From Neoechinorhynchus agilis (taxonomy: Eukaryota > Acanthocephala), in NCBI GenBank assembly GCA_051530055.1, contig CM121341.1, positions 11,160,001-11,224,000 of the forward strand: a stretch of 64,000 bases of DNA, in the 5' to 3' direction. Every line of letters starts with the position of its first letter. Positions within the stretch are counted from its first letter, which is position 1. The position numbers were made by a program, and so were the translations under genes. The notes beneath the pieces are model-generated. The model worked only from the letters and a program-made list of their open reading frames with translations. It was not told the DNA's origin and searched no databases. Shown piece after piece: positions 1 through 11,287 of this stretch.

Positions 1-360
1 ACCCTGCACTGTATCGTGTGTGTGTTCTATTGATTTTAACTTCGTCACTGGCAGGTAGTTTTACGCTAAAATTCGCCTTATTGCCCTTCATTTTATTGGG
101 ATAAGGCGAGGTTTCCTCTTTCGAAATAGTTCTAAATTCAATAAAATGATTTTTAAAAGGGGCGAGTAGAGTTGAGAGGTATTTTGATTGTCTGTGGAAA
201 ATCTTATGTAAGTATTTGGCGGGTAGTGGAAATGATCAAATTCTCCCTACGGATAAAAAATCTCTAGATATTTCGTGGCTTAGATGATCGATGAGGCCTC
301 CCTCTCTCGAAACATCTCAATGGAAATATTTTCTATCAGGAGGGTAGATTATGATAACCA

Positions 361-567
361 TATCGAGAGAAAATCCATCGGGATGATAAATTTTAACGTG
401 TGGTGAACATAATCCCGCTCACATAATTAAAAACTTACAAGCAATAATTGATAAGCCGAGCTTTCCTCTCTTTCCAAACTATTACAAAACAATAAAATGA
501 TTTTTAACCTGGCGAGTATATCCACCACAAGTCAAAATTTACCATCCCGATGGATTTTCTCTCGATA
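361..567. repeat. Foldback (MITE-like) element, family also at 36.2 kb
   Basis: Two inverted arms of roughly 45-50 nt (361-411 and 521-567) surround about 110 nt. The phrases CCATCCCGATG and TTTTCTCTCGATAT and the central CTTACAAGCAATAATTGATA recur in related form at about 36180-36390, so this is a dispersed family. There is no coding capacity, which suggests a non-autonomous DNA element. Confidence 0.65.
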
Positions 568-1937
568 TAATAAAGCCATTATAGGTTTTATGAATTCCCT
601 AAAACGAATTTAGTTCATAAACTGGCACCTTTTCATATCCACATTCATTAATCGAAACGTTATAAAAGTAGCTCCTTTTTGAACAAATGCTTTCAAGTAT
701 GATCTACGTTTGCAGTCAAAAGAATCGCAATGCTGAAGTAAGTTTTTTATTCGGAATGAGGGTCAAAGCTGTTTATTTACCATGGTTAATGACTGGTTTC
801 AATTGGTTCGCGCACGGAAAGTAAGTCTAGTATGAAAAAACGAAGACTTCGAAAAACATTTAGTTTTCTTCCTTACTTATCTGGAATCTTGGCTGGACAC
901 GTCTATCACTATTTCGCCAATATATATCCGGTCAATAATCCAGGACGTCAACCACTTAAAACCCCACAACGATTGTAAGTGTGATTGCATCATTAAAGGC
1001 GGCAGAAAACGATTTGGTTACATTCCGAGTTTAGTGCTGATTTCATTGAGACTTTGGTTCCAACAAATACACAACGAGCGCCTTTTGTGAGGTTAAATAA
1101 TCAACGGCAGCATCTACGACCAGCAAGAAGCGGGCCTCAAACTCGTCAGGCAACGTTTAGGCCATTCTCAGGCGTAGGACATCGTCTGGATGATTGATTG
1201 CTGGTATTGATTTACAGATGATGGAGTAAACCACAATGCATTTCTGGTTGTTGGAATCCGCCAGTAATTTTACGCCATGTTATCGTTCTCACCAATTACA
1301 AGAGTTCACAGGAAAATCGCTTCAAAACAATAACTTTTAATTTCTCTTACGTTTGTTACTGACGATAGATTATTCTTCCGTGTTGTCAACCAGCTTTTCT
1401 CGGAGGTTTTCCCTTATTGTTGTCTTATTCTTTAGTTTCATTAATGCTGCTTAGATGCAAACTATCACGCTTTTGAACTTATTGGTTTTTAATGTATCAT
1501 CAGCATTCTTATAAATTTGCACCGATTTAATTTTCTTTAATTTATTATTCAGAAAAGGAATACTGGATGCAACAGGGGATAAGGATAAGCATAAAATCGT
1601 GCCTCTATCAAGGTTGCTTGTAAGTCTTTTTCAACTCTTAATAAACGCGTACAAGATTTGCCTTCGAAAGCAATCGGAACCAAAATTCCTTTAATTTTTA
1701 CGCCATAAACAAACACCAGAATAGTGCAATGTTCCAACAAACAATGATTGTTTGCCTCGGAAACATGAAGGAATTTTGGTTAAATCCGGTGAATCCTCAA
1801 ACACTTCGACCAAGAAAAGGTAAAATAGCTAAGACCTTTTTGATCAAACACCAAATATTCTTTTCCCGATTTCAAGCTGTCTTTCAGAATAAAGTTGCGA
1901 AATGGCTATCCAAGGAATGCCACTAATTATTTGCTTT

Positions 1938-2072
1938 TTTTCTATACGGCGAGTTTTTCCCTCGTCGAGATTATTTGAAACTTACAAACAATACTTGATA
2001 AGGAGGTTGAGGCCTCGAAAATTTGCATGTTTACAAATAAATCTTCTAGTGAAAAACTCACCGTATAGAGAA
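1938..2072. repeat. Palindromic MITE-like element
   Basis: Inverted arms of about 20 nt (TCTATACGGCGAGTTTTTC at 1941 and its near complement ending about 2069) enclose about 90 nt without coding capacity. It is probably a small non-autonomous DNA element. Target-site duplications were not resolved. Confidence 0.5.
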
Positions 2073-2397
2073 AATGAACTGAGCCCCTCGAAGGAAAAAC
2101 TCAATCGAACTAATTAGTTTCTAGCGAGTATTATTTGTCGGTATGTGACAACGGTAAACAGTTTGTTTCATTAACTTCTAAGTATTGTTTATCTTTGCTC
2201 AAAAATCTTAAGTATCTTGGGAACAATCGTGCTTTTTCGCATTGCGAATTTGCGTTCAAAGCACCTTTAATGGATTTTTTGCAAAACGTTCAACTCCAAC
2301 AATTTGAGTTTTGATTTTTGTGTGTAACAGTCACATTTTGTATGTTCGCATGATCTCAGACCAAATTGATTAATCTTTCTTTGAATTTGTTTTTTAG

Positions 2398-2816
2398 ATG
2401 AGATATCATCGGAGCCGGCGTTATCGTTACGGTGACTCGCCTTCTCGTCCTCGCTCCCGAGTTTCTAGTCGGAAACGAGCACATAGGGCGCAAAGTAGCG
2501 AGTCCTCGATTGACGGAATACGCCGTCGATGTGGCACGACAGGGGACGATACCCGGAATCGCAGTGGACGCATGAAAAGGTTTTATGGGGAAAATTGGGG
2601 TGGAGATGGAAGGGAATTTAGGGAAAATTGGTGTCGTAATGATATTAGCCGAGGGGATCCGATCAATGGAAAATGTCGAAGACAAATTAATCTTATTCAG
2701 GAAGAGCAATCATGTGATAATGAACGGAAGCCGAGTCCACCAAGGGATTCGAGGTACAGCGGACGGTCGTCCAAGAGAACGAACCGAAGGGATGGAAATA
2801 GTCGAAAAAGGAGAAG
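2398..2816 (+). CDS. Arg/Ser-rich alternative first exon of CLK/DOA kinase
   Basis: About 139 codons rich in Arg and Ser, beginning MRYHRSRRYRYGDSPSR. This resembles the N-terminal RS-like region of CLK (LAMMER) kinases, which binds SR splicing factors. The ATG directly follows TTTGTTTTTTAG, so the exon is either preceded by a 5' UTR exon or receives a trans-spliced leader. It ends at a strong donor, AGAAG|GTGAGT. The exit phase (two bases of a codon) matches the entry phase of the exon at 8386, so the two can be joined in frame across an intron of about 5.6 kb. I infer an alternative N-terminus of the kinase encoded at 8.4-9.9 kb. It could instead be a separate small RS protein, since the frame closes four bases into the intron. 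Confidence 0.6.
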
Positions 2817-4118
2817 GTGAGTAACATGTTTAAACTGAAATTTTCATTTTTTTAACTTAACTAATTTTAGAGAATTGGTGGCTAAAAAGCAATCTTTTCC
2901 TTGCTTTTAAAAAACTTTTAAAAATGTTCTGAATTCTTTAATAAGCAGAATTGTTTTTTTATAAACTACATTATTCACTTGTTCTCGTAATCGTGGGATA
3001 AAAACAATTTCCCTTTTCGTCACTCTTTTTTTCGAATATTCTTCAATTCTGTGAAAGTTGGCGTTTCAATGATGAGATCTATAGAAGATTTTTCACTTTT
3101 TATATTTCCCATTTTATTTCTAGAACTTTTCCCTACAGCAAATACCATAATTATGAAACTCGCTCATCATTAATTCTTAACGATTTTCGCCTTTTATCGT
3201 TTTTCGACCTACTCGTTGTTGCTCTTGTGAGATAGGGGAAGTGGGAGGACTTGATGAATATGTTCACACAGATGACTTCTATTCCGCTAATGTTTGATAA
3301 ACACTCACTTCACTGACACTCTTCTACGACTCTTCTACCCGCCTTGTCACAAGTTGCGCTATTGATGGTTTTCTCGCCAGTTACAAATTCAGTCGTAACG
3401 CTTCATCCTTTGGGCTAATATCAATCTTAAAATTCCACCTGGGAGGGCACATTCGAAATCAGGATACCAATGCCTGATTTGTTTGTACAAACACTCCAAT
3501 TCAGGTTTTTGTGAATATCGATGTTTCACTAATATCAGAATTTGTTTCAAGTTTTCTTTATTTTAAATTTCAGTGCTGATTTTGTATCTAAAAAACCAAA
3601 CTCGGGATCAACAATTTTATATTTCCGTTCAATGACGTCACTAAAGTTAGTGTTTTTATTTCAAAAAGATTTTCGCCCCTTGTCATCATTTCGTTCGTAA
3701 AATATACTCGTCTCTCTCCTCTCTTTCTCTCTCGCTGCGGACCAAACTTCAAAAAACTCTAAAACGCCGCAATCGTTGTACATTTATTATACATCAAAAA
3801 AGCTCAAATGTCCCAACAAATTAGGTACCTTTCTCGTATCCCATTTTGAGCGATCACTTTTCACAATCCGCCTTCTTTGCCCCACTTCAGCATTTCTAGT
3901 ACGCTAATTCGTCTATCAAACACACACGAACCCCACACGTTTCATGACGTCACGTCCTGGTCGCAGCGTGTCCACGCGAATAAACATTAAAACGCATGCG
4001 TGAATTCGTATGCATTTAAGAGACACGATTCGTGCGAGCTGATTCTCAACTCATCCACACAGACATTCTCTTCCGCTGCTCCGATGATCCCAACCAAAAT
4101 CGTAAAGTTTTGATTTGT
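2817..4118. other. Non-coding: first part of putative long kinase intron
   Basis: AT-rich sequence with no gene seen. It holds two perfect TGACGTCA palindromes, at 3633-3640 and 3945-3952, upstream of the satellite that carries many more. A region near 3900-4080 is richer in CG dinucleotides and could be a promoter, but no core element can be assigned with confidence. Confidence 0.4.
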
Positions 4119-5345
4119 CCACTTTTGCCACAAATTTAGCTTTTTATTCGAAGCTTTCTAGTTCCATAAGTTTTAGTCGGGGGTTTTTCTACTACTTTTC
4201 CATCGATTTTTTGAAAGTCTTACTCAGTGACGTCAGAGTTTTTAAGCAAAATTATCGCTGTTTATGGCGGAGAAATTGTAGGAATTTTATTAAGCTCGCC
4301 ATAAACAAATTCAATCTTCAAACAAAATTATCGCTTAAATGTCGTCTATCGTTATGATAGTGACGTCATTCCACTTTTGCCACAAATTTAGCTTTTTATT
4401 CGAAGCTTTCTAGTTCCATAAGTTTTAGTCGGGGGTTTTTCTACTACTTTTCCATCGATTTTTTGAAAGTCGTACTCAGTGACGTCAGAGTTTCTAAGCA
4501 AAATTATCGCTGTTTATGGCGGAGAAATTGTAGGAATTTTATTAAGCTCGCCATAAACAAATTCAATCTTCAAACAAAATTATCGCTTAAATGTCGTCTA
4601 TCGTTATGATAGTGACGTCATTCCACTTTTGCCACAAATGTAGATTTTCATTCGAAGCTTTCTAGTTCCATAGGTTTTAGTCGGGGGTTTTTCTACTACT
4701 TTTCCATCGATTTTTTGAAAGTCTTACTCAGTGACGTCAGCGTTTTTAAGCAAAATTATCGCTGTTTATGGCGGAGAAATTGTAGGAATTTTATTAAGCT
4801 CGCCATAAACAAATTCAATCTTCAAACAAAATTATCGCTTAAATGTCGTCTATCGTTATGATAGTGACGTCATTCCACTTTTGCCACAAATGTAGATTTT
4901 CATTCGAAGCTTTCTAGTTCCATAGGTTTTAGTCGGGGGTTTTTCTACTACTTTTCCATCGATTTTTTGAAAGTCTTACTCAGTGACGTCAGAGTTTTTA
5001 AGCAAAATTATCGCTGTTTATGGCGGAGAAATTGTAGGAATTTTATTAAGCTCGCCATAAACAAATTCAATCTTCAAACAAAATTATCGCTTAAATGTCG
5101 TCTATCGTTATGATAGTGACGTCATTCCACTTTTGCCACAAATGTAGATTTTCATTCGAAGCTTTCTAGTTCCATAGGTTTTTGTCGGGGGTAATTCTGC
5201 TACTTTTTCATCGATTTTTTGAAAGTCTTACTCAGTGACGTCAGAGTTTTTAAGCAAAATTATCGCTGTTTATGGCGGAGAAATTGTAGGAATTTTATTA
5301 AGCTCGCCATAAACAAATTCAATCTTCAAACAAAATAATCGTTAT
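4119..5345 (+). repeat. Five-copy 252-bp satellite with CRE palindromes
   Basis: Tandem units start at 4119, 4371, 4623, 4875 and 5127, an exact 252-bp period. Copies are nearly identical; the last is truncated and more diverged. Each full unit has two TGACGTCA octamers (for example 4228-4235 and 4361-4368) and a hairpin in which TGTTTATGGCG (4259) faces CGCCATAAACA (4297). That hairpin matches the ends of the MITE at 60.5 kb, so the unit seems to have captured a MITE. TGACGTCA is the textbook CREB/ATF site; whether it works here is inference. The 80-aa ORF starting in the first unit is not conserved as a protein. Confidence 0.95.
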
Positions 5346-6300
5346 AATTAATAATGAAGTCATTAAATCTCAAATTTTTTCAACGTTTGGACTATGCATT
5401 CGGTCTCGGATTTAGTTAGGATTTTCTTCGTGTACATCCGCGTCATCAGTATGTCAGTCGTCGACACAGTTTTCCCTTTAATTTTTGTGCTCATCTACAT
5501 GAACGCGCGTTTTCATGTTTATATTCTTTTTTAGTCTTTTCCGTATGACCTTTCATGAATGCCACACTAAACCAGACGCATTAAGTCTATAATATTACGT
5601 CGCTCCCGCCATCTTCAGCTTCTCCTTTTTAATCTCATTTAAACGACGGCCACTTTGTTCCAAAAAAAAGATTTTTTTTCAAAGTCAGCGTCGAACTCTC
5701 GACCTTTCAACAATGTGAGTTTTCTTTTCCCTATTTTCACTGGCGACTCTAGGAAACGTCTACTTTAAGAAACACATTTTACACCAGTAGGTTTTTCTCA
5801 AAAATACAATCGTCTACATTTAATGGCGCGACATATTGGTAGGCTTATTAACTATTTTTTGGTGGATAATTAAACGTTTTGCGGATCCATCTCCGATAAG
5901 CGTAGGCTCAGACGTGACCAAATCGATTTAAGTGGCTCGCTAAATACACTTTCAACGGTGCTAAAAGAAAATGATGTTGTCTAAGAGAGATAACGATTTT
6001 GAAGTGTACAAATCGAATCTGAAACATTCACCTTAATTCGAATTATGTGACTATTCATGTAGTTACGTTTTGTGGGCTTTTTAAGCGTTTGACAAGCATG
6101 TTACGTGCAGTGAGTTTTGATGCTCTTTCGCTGATAGAAAAGATGTTTCTCGTCTTTTCGCTTGTAATTTGCAATATTCGTGTTGGACAATTAGTAAAAT
6201 TTAACCCTCTTTTATATACTTTTTATTACTCAGTTAAATGCTTCAATGTTGTTGTTTTTCTTTCTTTTTGTTAATATTTTGTCAGATTTGGCAATGACCA
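5346..6300. other. Non-coding region between satellite and minisatellite
   Basis: I see no supported gene. A 75-codon ORF at 6047-6274 has no recognisable domain and is probably chance. The region lies within the putative long intron, or upstream of the second promoter, of the kinase gene. Confidence 0.4.
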
Positions 6301-6304
6301 GTAC

Positions 6305-6755
6305 GATTAGTGGAAAAAGACGAACTTTTAACATATTTAACGACACAAACGCTCTTTTTTCTCCTTCTTTACAATTTTGATAACCACCACCATGACAACG
6401 ACCGGAATTGGGCTACGACTAGTACGATTATTGAAAGAGGACGAACTTTTAACATTTTCACGACGAAAACGCTCTTTTTTCTCCTTCTGTATATTATTGT
6501 CCACCACCATGAGTGAGATTTGGCTACGACCGGTAAGATTATTTCCGTTTTTCACGGCACAAACGCTCTTTTTTTCTCCTTCTGTATAATTTTGATAACC
6601 ACCATGGCCACCATGACGACGACCGGAATTCGGCTACGACGAGTACGATTAGTGGAAAAAAGACGAATTTTTAACGTGTTTCACTGCGCAAATGCTCCTT
6701 TTTTCTCCTTCTGTATAATATTGTCCACCACTACGACGACGACCGAGATGGTCAA
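6305..6755 (+). repeat. Four-copy minisatellite, 109-122 bp period
   Basis: Units begin with GATTAGTGG, GATTATTGA or GATTATTTCC at about 6305, 6427, 6536 and 6647. Each carries an ACGCTCTTTTTTCTCCTTCT tract, or a close variant, and a CACCACCATGA or related tract. The copies are clearly diverged, so the array is older than the 252-bp satellite. Short overlapping ORFs on both strands are a by-product of the repetition. Confidence 0.85.
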
Positions 6756-7267
6756 TTTCTTTAAAGCTTTTGGTTTTTGATTTGTTTCAAAGCGTTCTAT
6801 GAACGAGAGAGGTCACGACATCGATATCGTTATGCGTATGACACTTTTGCGCTTAGACTATAAGCACATCATCTCTCGTTTGTTCGTATGTAGTGCCAGT
6901 GTTCTCATAGTTTGTGTGCGTAGACCAGGATCCTCCTCTGGTAGTCGTTTTCGGCTGAGGGAGATCAGACTGTTGCCATCAGAGCAGCAGCATCAGCATC
7001 AGCACTTATAGCGTGTTACAGCTGCGATGGGAGCGTCGAGCGCGTTAGGTTCCCACGCTTAGTGTATGCACTCTGCTAATGGTGCACAGAAGTGTCAGAA
7101 GAGGTGATCACTCACACACACTGCGATGAGCATAGAAGAAGAGCAAACGAAGAGACGAAAACATTCTTGTGTTAGAGAGAGTACGCGCAACCTCATAAAA
7201 ACTTAGATGCTTCCACCACAAACACCCGCCGCTTCTTAACGCGCGTCCGTCTGTATGAACGTACACA

Positions 7268-9893
7268 ATGCCGCCACAACTTTCTACCACTACCACCAAC
7301 CGGAATCAGGCGGCGACGGCGGCCTTCAATAGCCACTATCATCAGCCGAGCTCATACGCCTCAAACCGACCAGTCTGGTGCTATGTAAACTCACCAAGCC
7401 AACTGGCAAGGAAGTACGCAAGCATTGCACCTGTTTGGTGCCATATTACTAAGGACGGAATGTTCATTCATCAAGGCCTAACGTCTGAACAGTCCGCAAT
7501 AAACCAAGACAACTCAAGTCAAAGTATCAGTCTCAGTACCCTTCTGCTGCCACGAATTCCATTTCAAATAAAAAACAGCCACAAAATGAACCTGAACCTA
7601 GTATTAACAACGATCACAAGGTGGTGACTTCACCCACAGCCCCTTCTACGAATCGACAACCAAGTCCGATTTTATCCGCCGCTAGAAGACGGGCTAGGAT
7701 TGACCATCTTAAAGAACTAGTTTTCAATACCGAAAACTTACCGGACACTACGTCACAAGTCAATCGGATTCCCATATCTTCTTCGGCCTACTTTCCATCA
7801 GCGGTCAATACGAACACAAACCACTCAGCAACAACTCTCCATCCGTCCGCTTCAACCTCTACCGTTCTGACTTCTACCGTTGTTCCGTCGTCCCAAAACA
7901 CAACCATCACTGCTGCTACTGGTAACGGCACCTCGAGCTCGGCGCAAGCTGCTGCAAAGAGGAGAATCAGAAAATATTTGATGGCTAAAGGTGGTGGCAG
8001 TGGTGCTTCTACAAAGATACAATCGCCTGCATCCGGGTCGTTGATCGGTATCAGCGGTGGTCCACCGGGCAGTGGTAGTGCGTACCATCTACATCACCTA
8101 ACGGAACCAATGCTTTCATCTCTTCCCAGTCTGTCTGAAAAATACGGGCTAACCGGTGGTGGAAGCGGTATTTTATACGGCACTGCTGGAAACAGGTGTG
8201 GATCTTGTTGCGCTCTAGTTTCTTACGTCACATTTTGCTTTGACCAGCGTATTTGACTCAAAAAATCATCATTTTCTATTTTTTTCTTTCTACAAGCTTG
8301 TCGTTTTTTCGTCTCAATAGCACGAACGCACCTTAACGTATCTTCAATTTAGTCGACGCCATTTACTGACCAGTGAAAGTTTCAGGAATGTTCCGAATGG
8401 AACCAGTAACCGGACGGGTGGATACGAGCATCACCACCACCAGCCGCATCAGCAGCAGCGTTACATAGGTGGCGCTTATTTCCAGAGTTCTCGAAAACTG
8501 CGTAAATCCCCTAATGGCCGTCATTCTTCTTCATCTCCAATTCCGCAGACAAAGAGTACTTACCGTCGTCAGATTCCGATTCCATACCCTCGGAGAGATA
8601 TTGGGCGCTTTCAACCGATCGATCTATCATCGTCTCCACGAGTCGCACAACCTCAAGTGCGGGATGATGAGAATGGACATTTGTTGTTTTCGCCCGGTGA
8701 TCTTATTCAATCTCGATGTGAGTGTTAGTGTTTCTCTCTCTCGATGTATGCTCTGTTCGGTTCTAGTAACGTTTTTTATTTAGATGAGATAAAACGGACA
8801 CTGGGTGAAGGTACATTTGGTCGTGTTGTGGAAGTTCGGGAAAAGTACCAGTCTCCTTCAACAGCGCCGATGCCTCCAAAACGAATAGCTCTCAAGATTA
8901 TTAAGAGTATATCAAAATACCGTGAAGCAGCTCGACTCGAGGTGAATGTGTTAAATAAACTTCAAGAGCTTGATCCACAAGGCAAATACCTGTGCATAAA
9001 CATGCTCGACTGGTTCGACTACCACGGTCACGTGTGTATCGCTTTTGAGATGATGGGTCTTAGTGTTTTTGAATTCCTAAAAGACAATAACTACATTCCA
9101 TATTCTTTGAGCCAAGTAAGGCACGTCGCCTATCAGCTGTGCCATGCTGTGAATTTTCTTCATGATAACCGTTTAACACATACTGACCTAAAACCTGAAA
9201 ATATCCTTTTTGTCGATTCCAGCTACGATACGGTCTACAACAGTCGCCGAAGACGAGACGAACCGGGTGGTTCGAAGGACTGACATAAAACTAATTGATT
9301 TTGGATCGGCTACTTTTGATTGGGAACATCACAGCACTGTAGTGAGCACAAGGCACTATCGCGCACCGGAGGTCATCCTTGAACTCGGATGGTCTCAACC
9401 CTGCGATGTGTGGAGTGTTGGTTGTATTATTTTTGAACTTTATGTCGGTTATACTCTCTTTCAAACCCACGAAAATCGAGAACATCTTGCTATGATGGAA
9501 CGAATCCTAGGGAAAATCCCATATAGAATGATCAAAGCCACAAGACGAACCAAATATTTCTCAAGGGGGGAACTAGATTGGGACGAACGATCAGCTGCTG
9601 GTCGATATGTACGAGAAAATTGCAAACCATTGAAAAGGTACATTCTTGAAGATAAACACGAACACGTTCTTCTTTTCGATCTTATCGCAAGAATGCTTGA
9701 GTATACTCCACAGGACCGAATAAACCTCACAGATGCTCTTAAGCACGAATTCTTCGATGACCTGCGGCCTGAACATAGATTCGAACCAGCAAGTACCCGT
9801 CGAAACGAGCCTCACAATAGCGGAACCGTTAATGCTACAAATAATGACGATGGCACAGACACAAGATTGTCCATGGAAGACCGAAGCAATTGA
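7268..9893 (+). CDS. Doa: CLK/DOA LAMMER-type dual-specificity kinase
   Basis: Exons 7268-8195, 8386-8717 and 8784-9893 join in frame at CAG|GTGTGG, CGAT|GTGAGT and matching acceptors. The kinase domain has the P-loop GEGTFG (about 8804), the lysine in [16 protein letters not shown] (about 9180), DFGSATF (about 9297), [11 protein letters not shown] and the family signature EHLAMMER (9480). CLK/DOA kinases phosphorylate SR proteins and control splicing. The N-terminus is low complexity (Ser, Thr, Asn, His). Two one-base frame breaks occur. One is between 7484 and 7620 in the low-complexity part. The other is near 9242-9257, between VYNS and [15 protein letters not shown], where family members read straight through. 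The conserved sequence on both sides argues for an assembly indel rather than a dead gene. The RS exon at 2398 is a likely alternative start. Confidence 0.93.
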
Positions 9894-10845
9894 AAGATTC
9901 GTCGACCAAATGTATATTTTGGATCAGTCATCGCGAGCGAGAGAGAGTCTACATTATTATGCGAAAAAGTCATGAACAATGCTCGCTGTGTGTGGTGAAT
10001 TATTCTTTTAGAGAAATTTCGGAGTACTCGGAACTTTTGCCCTATCCTTTATTTACGTTATTTTAGATTATAAAAAAATTGCAAATGGGAACACGCCACT
10101 TCATTTTCTAAGATTTTTACTGGTCCGCCATGAACGAAATCCGCATAGAACCTAAAGAAAATTGCTACACACGCTGAAATTTAATCGCGATCAATCAAGA
10201 GACAATTTTTTGAAAGCCGGTTTTGGACGCCTTCAAACAATTCCGAAAAAATTATATCCATTTTTACTAGCGCAAATCCCGTACATTTTCGAATTTTAGT
10301 GTCTTTCATTTTTTTCTATGCAAAATGAAAACGAGTTATCTGAAATTGCTATCGACATAATATAAATGTCCGATTCCCATATAAAGAGAAAAGAATTACG
10401 TAAAAACGGTTTTTCATTTTTTACCCTATAAGCGCAACATTTTAAAAGTGCATTCAATTTTTATTTCGTGTCTGCAACATGACTTTTTGTTTGAAGCGTA
10501 AATCCAGTTCATCGCAAATTTTTTTTCTAGCTTTTTCCCAATAAAATGAAGTTAGGTAATCTGAAATTGTTATTGAGAAGCCCAAAATGTTCGATTTCCA
10601 TTTAAATGTTAAATAATCAAGTGAATAGTGCGTTTTAATTTTTCAGCAAATAATTAGAAATTCTAAAAAGTGCATTCAATTTCTATTTTGTGTTTGCAAC
10701 TTGACTTTTTGTTTGAAGCGTATATCCAGATTATTTTAATATTTCAGGTCTTTTATGTTTTTTCGCACTTGGAATGAAATTTATATAACACGTTAGATCA
10801 TTCACACCACCGCTCTGGATCACTCAGCTTCTTTCCTGCTGTAAC
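9894..10845. repeat. Intergenic, diverged direct repeats of about 225 bp
   Basis: AT-rich sequence. A block at about 10319-10507 recurs at about 10542-10731; the phrase GACTTTTTGTTTGAAGCGTA appears in both at the same relative place, as does TCTGAAATTG. It is probably an old tandem duplication of non-coding DNA. No gene seen. Confidence 0.6.
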
Positions 10846-11287
10846 GGTCGAATGGAAGGGAGGCAGCGTTCCCTCGTTGAAGGGGCAGACTTATGTTTTG
10901 TAGGAGGATGCTCCTGCGCTCAGGTCGCCAGTGAATCGGCTCAATCTCTTCGACAATTGCTTGACCAGGTCCTGCGCCGCGATACCAAACGAGCGGAGCG
11001 TCTCGATGCCAAAGGAAACAAAATAATGATTTCGATTCAAGTCCCTGTATTTTGTCCTTTTGCGTTCCTCACCGGCGGTTACTGCTCCCTCTCCGGTTTA
11101 ATAGTGGCGAATTTTATGTTGCTGGCTGCGAGCGTGTCCACGAACGTGGCGGCCCAGAGAGGGCATTTGGCTACCTACCGTCCGGTCTACGGCGGCCATC
11201 GAGTCGGCAAAGATTGCTCGGCTCTAGGATGTTGGGCGCATTCACAGTATTCAGGGCACCACTAAGAGCACTGCGTTTGTGGTAGCC
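10846..11287. other. GC-rich block of unknown origin beside the LTR element
   Basis: This stretch is clearly more GC-rich than its surroundings and ends at the LTR-like repeat at 11288. Open frames exist on both strands (for example plus 10852-11265), but none shows a recognisable domain. It may be a remnant of another mobile element or a foreign insert. Confidence 0.35.

Larger units (their letters stand above)
1..2390. repeat. Gene-free region with foldback repeats
   Basis: I see no convincing gene here. Two foldback structures are visible. In one, a segment at about 361-411 recurs inverted at about 521-567; both arms carry the phrase ATCGAGAGAAAATCCATC or its complement. In the other, TCTATACGGCGAGTTTTTC at 1941-1959 faces its complement at about 2051-2069. 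The phrase CGCCATAAACAAAC near 1700 matches the ends of the MITE family seen at 60.5 kb. The short ORFs here show no domain and are probably chance. Confidence 0.6.

Noticed and set aside
2585-2824. Second-frame ORF within the RS exon
   Set aside because: The other frame has the RS composition and the phase expected for CLK kinases.
4119-5345. CRISPR-like array
   Set aside because: Units are 252 bp and directly tandem with no short repeats separated by unique spacers; the host is a eukaryote.
6310-6780. Overlapping ORFs in the minisatellite
   Set aside because: They arise from repetition in all frames and share no consistent protein.
7852-8088. Minus-strand ORF in the kinase N-terminal exon
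   Set aside because: By-product of Ser/Thr/Gly-rich codons on the plus strand, whose frame joins in phase to the kinase domain.
9243-9252. Ten-base GTCGCCGAAG as an intron repairing the kinase frame
   Set aside because: It would restore frame, but it is far too short for spliceosomal splicing; an indel is simpler.
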